NCBI GenBank assembly: GCA_023267275.1
Contig: JAHFNO010000018.1
Coordinates: forward strand, 1-32,571
DNA: 32,571 bases
Direction of reading: 5' to 3'
DNA from: Candidatus Nomurabacteria bacterium
Lineage (GTDB): Bacteria > Patescibacteriota > Minisyncoccia > Phycocordibacterales > UBA9973
This document shows, piece after piece, positions 19,527 through 25,434 of this stretch (its first letter is position 1; each line of letters starts with the position of its first letter). The notes below the pieces were generated by a model, which saw only the letters and a list, made by a program, of their open reading frames with translations, ran no database searches and was not told the DNA's origin. The position numbers and the translations under genes are program-made.

Positions 19527-19593
19527 TCTTTACAAATCACCTATTAGTTTCTGATTATATTGCCATTGCTTGACCCAGTCTTGAAAATAAATT

Positions 19594-20031
19594 ATGGGAA
19601 GCAACAAGCAAAATCCGTCGACCGATAACGTAGGAGGCGGTGCCCGTCAGAAAGATGAGGCTGCATATTTACATCTTGAAATATGTGAACCAAATGGTTT
19701 GCATCAATCCATCATTGGTTGGAAGTTTGAACCGAGCGCATGTAAGTTCAATGAAAAAGGAGAAGCGAGACGACTCACGATGATTAAGTATAACGGATAC
19801 TATGAGACCGTGATTGGTCTACATTCCGAAGATGGACGCTTTGTAAAAGCTTCCAAAATTATTGTGAAAACCGCTTCTACTCGGCCATGGGACATATTCG
19901 GCTTTATGCATTTGAACATCCGAGCGATGTGCAAATGCGTAAACATACTGAAATATCTGCATGATGAAAAGGTTATTCATCTTACGGATCATCAGATACG
20001 TGCTGTGAGCGAACGATGGTTGTGGATTTGA
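19594..20031 (+). CDS. Uncharacterised 145-aa protein
   Basis: Not recognised. A polar, disordered start (MGSNKQNPSTDNVGGGARQK) is followed by a strand-rich region (YLHLEICEPNGLHQSIIGWKFEPSACKF, RLTMIKYNGYYETVIGLHSEDGRFVKASKIIVKTA) and a helical end with Cys residues (NIRAMCKCVNILKYLHDEKVIHL). Soluble; no signal or membrane segment. Served by a near-consensus promoter with a 70-nt leader and followed by a hairpin at 20053. It might be a small SH3/OB-like fold, but that is a guess. Confidence 0.65.
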   Translation: MGSNKQNPSTDNVGGGARQKDEAAYLHLEICEPNGLHQSIIGWKFEPSACKFNEKGEARRLTMIKYNGYYETVIGLHSEDGRFVKASKIIVKTASTRPWDIFGFMHLNIRAMCKCVNILKYLHDEKVIHLTDHQIRAVSERWLWI

Positions 20032-20052
20032 AAGTATGTTAATAACACAATT

Positions 20053-20108
20053 GGGCGAGTTCTCTCGCCCTGATTTTAGAGAACAGAAAGAAGTTTGTGT
20101 TCTCTAAA
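20053..20108 (+). terminator. Two hairpins after the 145-aa gene
   Basis: GGGCGA (20053-20058) / TCGCCC (20065-20070), with TGATTTT after it, is a weak terminator. A second perfect 11-bp stem TTTAGAGAACA (20075-20085) / TGTTCTCTAAA (20098-20108) follows. Confidence 0.6.
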
Positions 20109-20128
20109 TGAAAGTTCATTTACAAACA

Positions 20129-20180
20129 TTATTTGAGTTATCACAGATTATATCCGTGTTGTTTGTGATAACTCAAATAA
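20129..20180 (+). promoter_or_regulatory. 17-bp inverted repeat abutting the start of the 161-aa gene
   Basis: Arms 20129-20145 (TTATTTGAGTTATCACA) and 20164-20180 are exact complements with an 18-nt loop. Only 7 nt (TCAAACT) separate it from the ATG at 20188, and no Shine-Dalgarno site fits there. It could be an operator or an mRNA hairpin controlling translation. Confidence 0.6.
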
Positions 20181-20187
20181 TCAAACT

Positions 20188-20673
20188 ATGTCTACCACAA
20201 CAACAGTTCCTGCATCAAGCGCAGTAAAAAACAAGTCAAAACAATATAAAACAAAACTGAAGGAATGGATCAATTTATTCAAAAAGATTTCTTCTTTGAG
20301 AATATATACTACTGTTTCTTCCATGAAAGCATACTTATTCGGATCTGAAGAGGACTGGGTTGAGGAATTATTCGTTGTTCACCACAGAATAAAACAGGAA
20401 AAACGAGAAGTGGGGCCGGATGTAATCGGTTATTTTAAAAATGGAAACAGGTGCACGCTTCAATATGATAGTGAATTCAATATTCAATCTCTTAATGCTC
20501 AACCATATTTTATGCGAGCCATTGAATCACGCAGTGGAAATACTTCCATAAATAAGGACATTGATACTTTTGAGACTGACTGGGAAACAGGTTATTACAT
20601 AATAAAGAATTATGTAAGTTCAGTAGCAAGTATTGATGCATTATTGTTGCCACCTCCATGGGGAATTAAATAG
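20188..20673 (+). CDS. Uncharacterised 161-aa protein
   Basis: Not recognised. A Thr/Ser-rich start (MSTTTTVPASSAVKNKSKQY) is followed by a basic helix (KTKLKEWINLFKKISSLRIY) and a mixed alpha/beta part (DWVEELFVVHHRIKQEKREV, GYFKNGNRCTLQYDSEFNI, DWETGYYIIKNYVSSVASIDALLL). Soluble. A long hairpin lies just before the ATG and a strong terminator just after the stop, so it is a single-gene unit. It follows the 145-aa gene in the same direction; both may belong to a set of small, separately controlled orphan genes. Confidence 0.65.
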   Translation: MSTTTTVPASSAVKNKSKQYKTKLKEWINLFKKISSLRIYTTVSSMKAYLFGSEEDWVEELFVVHHRIKQEKREVGPDVIGYFKNGNRCTLQYDSEFNIQSLNAQPYFMRAIESRSGNTSINKDIDTFETDWETGYYIIKNYVSSVASIDALLLPPPWGIK

Positions 20674-20681
20674 ACCAACAC

Positions 20682-20713
20682 AAACGTATATTCGGTAAAT
20701 CGAATATACGTTT
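20682..20713 (+). terminator. Terminator of the 161-aa gene
   Basis: Perfect 13-bp stem AAACGTATATTCG (20682-20694) / CGAATATACGTTT (20701-20713), loop GTAAAT, then TTAATTT. Confidence 0.85.
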
Positions 20714-20738
20714 TTAATTTACCCATTACCGAGTTATA

Positions 20739-20766
20739 TTGACAAGAAAAAAATAAAATGTAGTAT
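20739..20766 (+). promoter_or_regulatory. Promoter of the 101-aa gene
   Basis: TTGACA (20739-20744), 16-nt spacer, TAGTAT (20761-20766). Confidence 0.55.
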
Positions 20767-20804
20767 CTAAATTAGAAAATTTCTTTCACCCAAAAATTCT
20801 TTTT

Positions 20805-21110
20805 ATGCATTTTGATATTGTAATCGCAAATCCCAACAAATTACGTACAAGAAAAATTGCTGAGCGAATACTGAAAAAATTACAACCGCTTGGCAAACGA
20901 TTCGAATTTGAAATTGATCCAATCGGACTCTCCCGAAATGGAGATTTGATTAGAATCGACGCGATGTCAAAAAAGGGCGAAACTATCATTGTCGCTCTTG
21001 ATGTAAACCGCGAAAACGGATATGGAATTGATGGCGAAGTTCGTATTCCAAATGGGGCTCATTTTGGTGATATTTTATTTCACCGACTCCGCCAAAGTTG
21101 CTTAAATTAG
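20805..21110 (+). CDS. Uncharacterised 101-aa protein
   Basis: Not recognised. Alpha/beta pattern: FDIVIANPNK, helix LRTRKIAERILKKLQPLG, strand RFEFEIDPIGL, DLIRIDAMSKKGETIIVALDV, and an end GEVRIPNGAHFGDILFHRL. Basic and soluble. It has its own promoter and a strong terminator. The helix-strand order and length would allow a small ferredoxin-like fold, but no motif proves a function. Confidence 0.65.
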   Translation: MHFDIVIANPNKLRTRKIAERILKKLQPLGKRFEFEIDPIGLSRNGDLIRIDAMSKKGETIIVALDVNRENGYGIDGEVRIPNGAHFGDILFHRLRQSCLN

Positions 21111-21121
21111 CCTTTTAAAAA

Positions 21122-21153
21122 AATCCCGCGTTGCTTTTCGCAAACGCGGGATT
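21122..21153. terminator. Bidirectional terminator before GNAT-like gene end
   Basis: Perfect 11-bp stem AATCCCGCGTT (21122-21132) / AACGCGGGATT (21143-21153), A-run before and ATTGTTTTT after. It lies between the stops of convergent genes (21110 and 21168). Confidence 0.85.
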
Positions 21154-21167
21154 ATTGTTTTTACATT

Positions 21168-21776
21168 TTACACTGCGATTTTTTCGGGAATATAATTTTG
21201 AATTCGCACCATATCTGGATGACGTTTGAATGTTTCAGGAACAACACGCACATGACAGGGGAGTTCCCATTCATCTTCAATTGGATTCCAATTGTCACCA
21301 CTCCAGGCAAGCCGACACGAAGTGAGCGCATTGTCACTTCCTGTTTTTTTGCGAGAACAAATACATGTTCCCACCAACGCTTCCTCTGGTAGAGAATTTC
21401 TTTTGACTGTAATAAAGCCAAGTTTCTTTCCAATGTGAAGAGATACGGCATTTGTTGTCGTCGCCAAAATATTTTTCTCTTGATGATGCGCGAGCAAAAT
21501 ATGATACATCGTGATATTTATTTTTTTCTCACGATTTGAAGGACACACAAATGTGGATCCTGTTTCATACCAGTTGTGCGCGATTGGCCAAAGTGTTGCA
21601 TGTCCAACAATCTGTCCGTTTTCAATTGCCACAACAGAGCGGTCATTCTCCAATTGAGCAATCAAGTCTTCTGGTTTTTGCGGAAGCAAATGCTTCTCCT
21701 TGCTCATTCTTTCAACGAGGCAGGCAACCATTGCGTTCCATTCGTAGCCGGGGAGTAATTCGTTTGTGTATATCAT
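21168..21776 (-). CDS. GNAT-like N-acetyltransferase domain protein
   Basis: 202 aa. The order of elements suits a GNAT fold: helix MVACLVERMSKEKHLLPQKPEDLIAQLEND, strands SVVAIENGQIVGHATLWPI and WYETGSTFVCPSNR, helix NITMYHILLAHHQ, strand NILATTTN, helix AVSLHIGKKLGF, strand ITVKRNSL. The usual acetyl-CoA loop (R/Q-x-x-G-x-G/A) is not clear; PSNREKKI occupies its place. The C-terminal 60 residues carry several Cys (GTCICSRKK, LTSCRLAW). It may have lost activity or bind another acyl donor. The start ATG at 21776 (MIYTNELLPGYEW) is the first in frame. Confidence 0.6.
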   Translation of the reverse strand: MIYTNELLPGYEWNAMVACLVERMSKEKHLLPQKPEDLIAQLENDRSVVAIENGQIVGHATLWPIAHNWYETGSTFVCPSNREKKINITMYHILLAHHQEKNILATTTNAVSLHIGKKLGFITVKRNSLPEEALVGTCICSRKKTGSDNALTSCRLAWSGDNWNPIEDEWELPCHVRVVPETFKRHPDMVRIQNYIPEKIAV

Positions 21777-22040
21777 AGCTGTGAATTTTTAAGGTATATT
21801 TCAGAGCATAGTACAGAATCGCTTGCAAAATATGAAGTTTTTGAACAAATTTTTATATTTATTCAATTTATGTTATATTTATAACATCCGGAATGACATA
21901 GTTAGTGCATTTCTTTGTTGTTTCGCTCGTTTGCTCCCGCAGAGTATATTTATACACCTTGGTCGCAAGCCTCACTCACACCTGAATCAGCAGATTCACT
22001 TACGTGTCGAACTGCATCTAACTATGCTATTCCGAACTTT
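21777..22040. other. Spacer before ACT-like gene; open frame without coding character
   Basis: Holds a 16-bp perfect palindrome TGTTATATTTATAACA (21871-21886) and an AT-rich stretch likely to contain divergent promoters. A frame open from 21915 joins the next gene, but its 42 extra codons look unlike protein and are not counted as coding. Confidence 0.45.
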
Positions 22041-22709
22041 ATGATATCGATTCAAACCGTCGTCGAAGAAATACTCTATTCCGATGAGGAGGCGCTCTTT
22101 GCGCTCTCCCATGAATACATGAATTTGTCTGCGTATGCCAAGCGGATTCAAAAAGCATGCGAGCACAAAGCGAAGAAACAAGTACAAATGCCTAGCATTA
22201 TCATGGCCTTGTCTCGCTTGCAAAAAACAGTACAGAAATCACACCCACTCGTGCGACACATCGCACTCGATTCTATCACTACAAAACTTCCGCTCGCCGA
22301 GATTTCTTACAACAAAAGTCCGTCGCTCATGCGCGAACTCAAATCACTCTATGAACACGTCTCCACTGATACTGATGATTTTTTGAGCATGACACTTTCC
22401 ACGCGCGAGATTACCATCATTTGTTCGGAGCGACTCGTAAATGAAACACTGCAGAAATTTAAAGAGGAACCTAAAAAAATTGAGCGAGGTCTTGCCGGTA
22501 TCAGTCTTTCGTTCGACGAAAAATATTACAACGAACCAAACGTGACATTCTCATTGTTGCGAAAATTTGCAGTAGAAAAAATTTCACTCGCGGAAACAAT
22601 TTCGAGTTACACTGAAGTCATTTTTGTATTCAACGAAAAACATCTCGCACGAGTCGTGGAGATGTTTTCCAAAGATCTGAGTACGAGAACCAAGGAACAT
22701 AGATCATAA
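22041..22709 (+). CDS. ACT-like domain protein with helical N-terminus
   Basis: 222 aa from the ATG at 22041 (MISIQTVVEEIL). The N-terminal half is helical (ALSHEYMNLSAYAKRIQKACEHKA, MPSIIMALSRLQKTVQ), the pattern of a small HTH-like module frequent in archaeal/Patescibacterial ACT proteins. The C-terminal half (about 118-222) looks like ACT repeats: TREITIICSERLVNETLQKF and TFSLLRKFAVEKISLAETISSYTEVIFVFNEKHLARVVEML-type strands. ACT domains usually bind amino acids, so it may sense one; no catalytic domain is attached. Single gene, followed by a repeat-rich spacer. Confidence 0.6.
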   Translation: MISIQTVVEEILYSDEEALFALSHEYMNLSAYAKRIQKACEHKAKKQVQMPSIIMALSRLQKTVQKSHPLVRHIALDSITTKLPLAEISYNKSPSLMRELKSLYEHVSTDTDDFLSMTLSTREITIICSERLVNETLQKFKEEPKKIERGLAGISLSFDEKYYNEPNVTFSLLRKFAVEKISLAETISSYTEVIFVFNEKHLARVVEMFSKDLSTRTKEHRS

Positions 22710-22746
22710 AAACACGAGAACAAAAAAACAAAAACTATTTCATGCA

Positions 22747-22797
22747 GATCCTGAAACAGTAGCCTCCAAGAGGTGATTCTGCTGAATCAAGGATGAC
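22747..22797. repeat. Diverged, expanded copy 5 of the dispersed quasi-palindrome
   Basis: Starts GATCCTGAAACAG and ends CTGAATCAAGGATGAC, like the ends of the 25-bp element, but about 22 extra bases with their own CTCCAAGAGG hairpin separate the halves. Preceded by a GAGAACAAAAAAAC-type low-complexity stretch. Confidence 0.55.
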
Positions 22798-22809
22798 ACA
22801 ATGCAAATA

Positions 22810-23883
22810 CTAGTGAATGTTTGTACACAATTCGATCACCACACCGGTGATGGTGAGCAAATCTTTTTCTGAAATTGTTTCATCCTTTGTATGCGTAAAC
22901 ATTGCGCCGGAAGCAATGTTGATCATATAGAGTCCGCGTGCATGAAATACATTTGCGTCTGACACTCCATAATCTTTGATGAGAGTGATATCTGCAACAC
23001 CATTTTTCTTGAGTGCGCGGGTTATATCGGCAAGCCAAGTGTCATCTTCGGCAATAGTGTACCCGCCGTTGATAAACGTGTCAGTAAAATCGATTCCGTC
23101 GGCATCAAAATCGGTTACGATTTTTTTGATTGATTGAATTGTTTCCTCGTGTGACTCTTTACTGAACGAACGAATTTCTCCATGCAAACTAAATTTTGGT
23201 GTCACGGTGTTGCGTCCAGTTCCACCAGCGATTGTTGACCAGTTGATATTGGTCGAAGCATTTACAACTCCGTGGGGAAGTAAGCCGAGAAGTGCAACCA
23301 GTTTGCTCCACGCGGTTTTTTCATCGAGCGCCAAATCTTTTGTGTGGTGTATTGGACCTACAATTTCAATATCAAGATTTGAGTAATACGGACTCTGTGT
23401 GATGATGCCACCGATAGGTTTTGCCGAGTCCACAATGAGTCCGCGTTTTGCAGACAGGTGAGTAAGATCTACTTTTTCTGCGCCCATGCTCGTCGTCTCT
23501 TCCGCAACCGTAAAAATAAATTCAAGCGGACGATGCGGGGTGCCAGATTTTTCCAAGCAGGAGAGAGCTTCCATATAGCAGGCGATGGTAGATTTGTTGT
23601 CGATGCCAAGCACGCACGGCTTTGTATTTTTTAGATATCCATTTTCTGTTGTTACAGAAATCTGGTCTGAAGGATCGACAACATCCATGTGTGCAGAAAA
23701 CAATACTGGTTCGCCGACTCCTGGAATCGTTACACTCACATTTCCAGCCGAATCAACTTCGGCACCATATTTTGCAAAATGATTTTTCAAAAAAAGTGCG
23801 CACGCTGTTTCAGCACCTGAAGGCGAGTGAATTTCAAGTAGATTTTTGAGATATTGAGTGAGGCGCGTAATATTTGGTTGCAT
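22810..23883 (-). CDS. M20-family metallopeptidase (PepT/ArgE-like)
   Basis: 357 aa. Zn ligands and catalytic residues are in place: H65 and D67 (LFSAHMDVVDP), D95 (VLGIDNKSTIAC; the usual GADDK-type loop), E128/E129 (TVAEETTSMGA), D152 (LIVDSAKPIGG) and H331 (MFTHTKDE). The middle (about 170-275) is the dimerisation/lid domain with HGEIRSF. Family members remove N-terminal residues from small peptides or deacylate amino acids in the cytoplasm; the layout is closest to PepT-like tripeptidases. This suits an organism living on imported peptides. A strong bidirectional hairpin lies just upstream (23899-23935). Confidence 0.9.
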   Translation of the reverse strand: MQPNITRLTQYLKNLLEIHSPSGAETACALFLKNHFAKYGAEVDSAGNVSVTIPGVGEPVLFSAHMDVVDPSDQISVTTENGYLKNTKPCVLGIDNKSTIACYMEALSCLEKSGTPHRPLEFIFTVAEETTSMGAEKVDLTHLSAKRGLIVDSAKPIGGIITQSPYYSNLDIEIVGPIHHTKDLALDEKTAWSKLVALLGLLPHGVVNASTNINWSTIAGGTGRNTVTPKFSLHGEIRSFSKESHEETIQSIKKIVTDFDADGIDFTDTFINGGYTIAEDDTWLADITRALKKNGVADITLIKDYGVSDANVFHARGLYMINIASGAMFTHTKDETISEKDLLTITGVVIELCTNIH

Positions 23884-23898
23884 ACCAATAGAGTATAC

Positions 23899-23935
23899 AG
23901 AAAAATCGCCTCCCGCAAAGGGAGGCGATTTTTCT
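23899..23935 (-). terminator. Terminator between M23 and M20 peptidase genes
   Basis: Perfect 16-bp stem (23899-23914 / 23920-23935; AGAAAAATCGCCTCCC and its complement), loop GCAAA. It probably ends the M23 transcript (stop at 24000) on the minus strand. 23945-24000 is a GTTCTTGTG-type low-complexity tract reaching the stop codon of the M23 gene. Confidence 0.8.
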
Positions 23936-23999
23936 GATATCTTTGTATTGTATTTTGTTTTTTTGTTCTCGTGTTTTTATGGTTTATTGTTCTTGTGGC

Positions 24000-25076
24000 T
24001 TACAGTCCGTAACTTGGATTGTTGTGGAAAGGATTTTCTGCACCGTTTACTTCAAAGTGTAAGTGAGATCCTGTAGCACGACCTGTTTTTCCGACAAGAC
24101 CAATCACTTGCCCGCGAGCAACGGTGTCTCCAACATTCACTGAAACTTTTGACATGTGTGCGTACACAGTCTGAATTGTATGACCACCGACATTGTGGTT
24201 GATTACCACAAACTCTCCGTAGCCGGTATTGTAACCAGTGCGTTGCGCAACAATAACTGTTCCACCGGCAGCTGCCATAATTGGCGTGCCGACTGGAGCT
24301 GCAAGGTCGATACCTGTGTGACGAGCTCCGTGCAAATCTTGTGTCATGCGACCGGTAGCAACCGGACGAAGCCAGAAGTTTTCAAGATCCATATCTCCTC
24401 GAGTAAATACTGGAATACGAATACTGCCACCCTTTGTTCCTGAACCCTGTCCGGTTGTAGGTTTTGTTGTTGGCTTTTCTGTAGTGTCAGGAATAATGAG
24501 CGTATCACCAATTGTCAGATCATCATCAGGAGAAAGATCGTTTGTATATGCAATATCACCCACATCTACTTTAAATTTCTTAGCGAGTGACTGAATTGTT
24601 TCACCCTTTGCCACAGTGTGCATAAAACCAGAAATAGGGAGGATTGTAAGAACAGTACCTTCTTTTAAGGTAGTTGTACCGGCGGGGATGTCATTAAACG
24701 CACTAATAGTTGAACGAGTCACGCCGAACATTTTTGCCACAGAGGCAAGTGTATCGCCTTTGTGCACCACGTATACGGAAATTTGGTTTGAAGCATCCGG
24801 AGATGTGTCATCGATAGCGCTTTCGTTTCCTACAAGTCCAATACTTGGAGCAAGCGCGGCATCGTTTATATTTACATCACTTACAGATTTACTTGAACCA
24901 GAAAGAGAGTCTGGACCGATAGTAGCCATTGCAAGTGGCATGTTCTGTGAATTTGCAGAAAGAGGAGCACTTTGAATCGAAGGAGTGGAGTCGGCTTGAG
25001 CAGAACGGGTAAAAACAGAGAACACCGAGGCCGAAACCGAGAGAGGCAAGAGGGTTGTTCCCATCATGAGTGCCAT
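24000..25076 (-). CDS. Exported LysM-M23 peptidoglycan endopeptidase
   Basis: 358 aa from the ATG at 25076. Two LysM modules (about 102-146, YVVHKGDTLASVAKMFGV; about 151-196, HTVAKGETIQSLAKKFKV) bind peptidoglycan. A linker rich in Thr/Pro/Gly leads to an M23 lysostaphin-type domain with the Zn set H253/D257 (HTGIDLAAP), H307 (VYAHM) and H338/H340 (GSHLHFE). It cuts peptide cross-links in the wall during growth or division. The annotated N-terminus is hydrophobic (MALMMGTTLLPLSVSASVF) but lacks basic residues; the frame stays open 49 codons upstream with a basic stretch right before it, so a non-ATG start is likely. Confidence 0.92.
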   Translation of the reverse strand: MALMMGTTLLPLSVSASVFSVFTRSAQADSTPSIQSAPLSANSQNMPLAMATIGPDSLSGSSKSVSDVNINDAALAPSIGLVGNESAIDDTSPDASNQISVYVVHKGDTLASVAKMFGVTRSTISAFNDIPAGTTTLKEGTVLTILPISGFMHTVAKGETIQSLAKKFKVDVGDIAYTNDLSPDDDLTIGDTLIIPDTTEKPTTKPTTGQGSGTKGGSIRIPVFTRGDMDLENFWLRPVATGRMTQDLHGARHTGIDLAAPVGTPIMAAAGGTVIVAQRTGYNTGYGEFVVINHNVGGHTIQTVYAHMSKVSVNVGDTVARGQVIGLVGKTGRATGSHLHFEVNGAENPFHNNPSYGL

Positions 25077-25223
25077 AGCAAAAAATGACCATTTTTGAGG
25101 TTTTGACGAGAAACTATGTCCTTTCGCGTGTAAAATCCTTGTTTTACAAGGCGAAAATCTTGTATGAGTGGGTTTAATAAGCCTAAAATGGGTGACCCGA
25201 GAGTAAGAGTGCCAAAATAATCT
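25077..25223 (-). other. Likely N-terminal extension of the M23 gene without a standard start codon
   Basis: In frame with the M23 gene there are 49 open codons between its ATG and a TAA at 25224-25226, with no ATG, GTG or TTG. The last 20 (HAKGHSFSSKPQKWSFFA) give the basic n-region that a signal peptide needs, running straight into the hydrophobic segment. ATT codons at 25134-25136 and 25176-25178 are candidate starts. A CCTTGT-TTT-ACAAGG hairpin (25137-25151) lies beside the first. Confidence 0.4.
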
Positions 25224-25297
25224 TTACTGTTAGGGTCGTTACTGTCGTACGGGAGGTCTAAACAACTGTTTAAACATATAGCCTTTCGGGAAATAGA

Positions 25298-25347
25298 GTA
25301 CTATAATAGATACATATCTATATAGAGTACCCTGCCTAATAAGGGTA
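25298..25347. promoter_or_regulatory. Structured divergent region between M23 and 1115-aa genes
   Basis: Long stem 25298-25312 / 25315-25330 (GTACTATAATAGATA against its near-complement) followed by TACCCT (25328-25333) / AGGGTA (25342-25347). It could be a leader structure of the M23 transcript, an operator, or a riboswitch-like element; no class was recognised with confidence. Confidence 0.4.
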
Positions 25348-25396
25348 GCTCTATGCCCCGACTGAGTCAACAGCCTTTTTATAGAAAGACACAATG

Positions 25397-25425
25397 TTGA
25401 CATTCTGTATACTTTATTACTTAAT
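25397..25425 (+). promoter_or_regulatory. Promoter of the 1115-aa gene
   Basis: TTGACA (25397-25402), 17-nt spacer, CTTAAT (25420-25425), about 9 nt before the ATG at 25435. Confidence 0.45.
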
Positions 25426-25434
25426 CAATACATT

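Noticed and set aside
21915-22040. 42-codon N-terminal extension of the ACT-like protein
   Set aside because: Composition (many Ser, Thr, Tyr, Pro) is unlike the rest, and the internal ATG at 22041 starts a natural helix.
25227-25396. c-di-AMP riboswitch before the M23 gene
   Set aside because: Scattered similarity to conserved ydaO strings on either strand, but the stems could not be fitted; kept only as a structured region to test.
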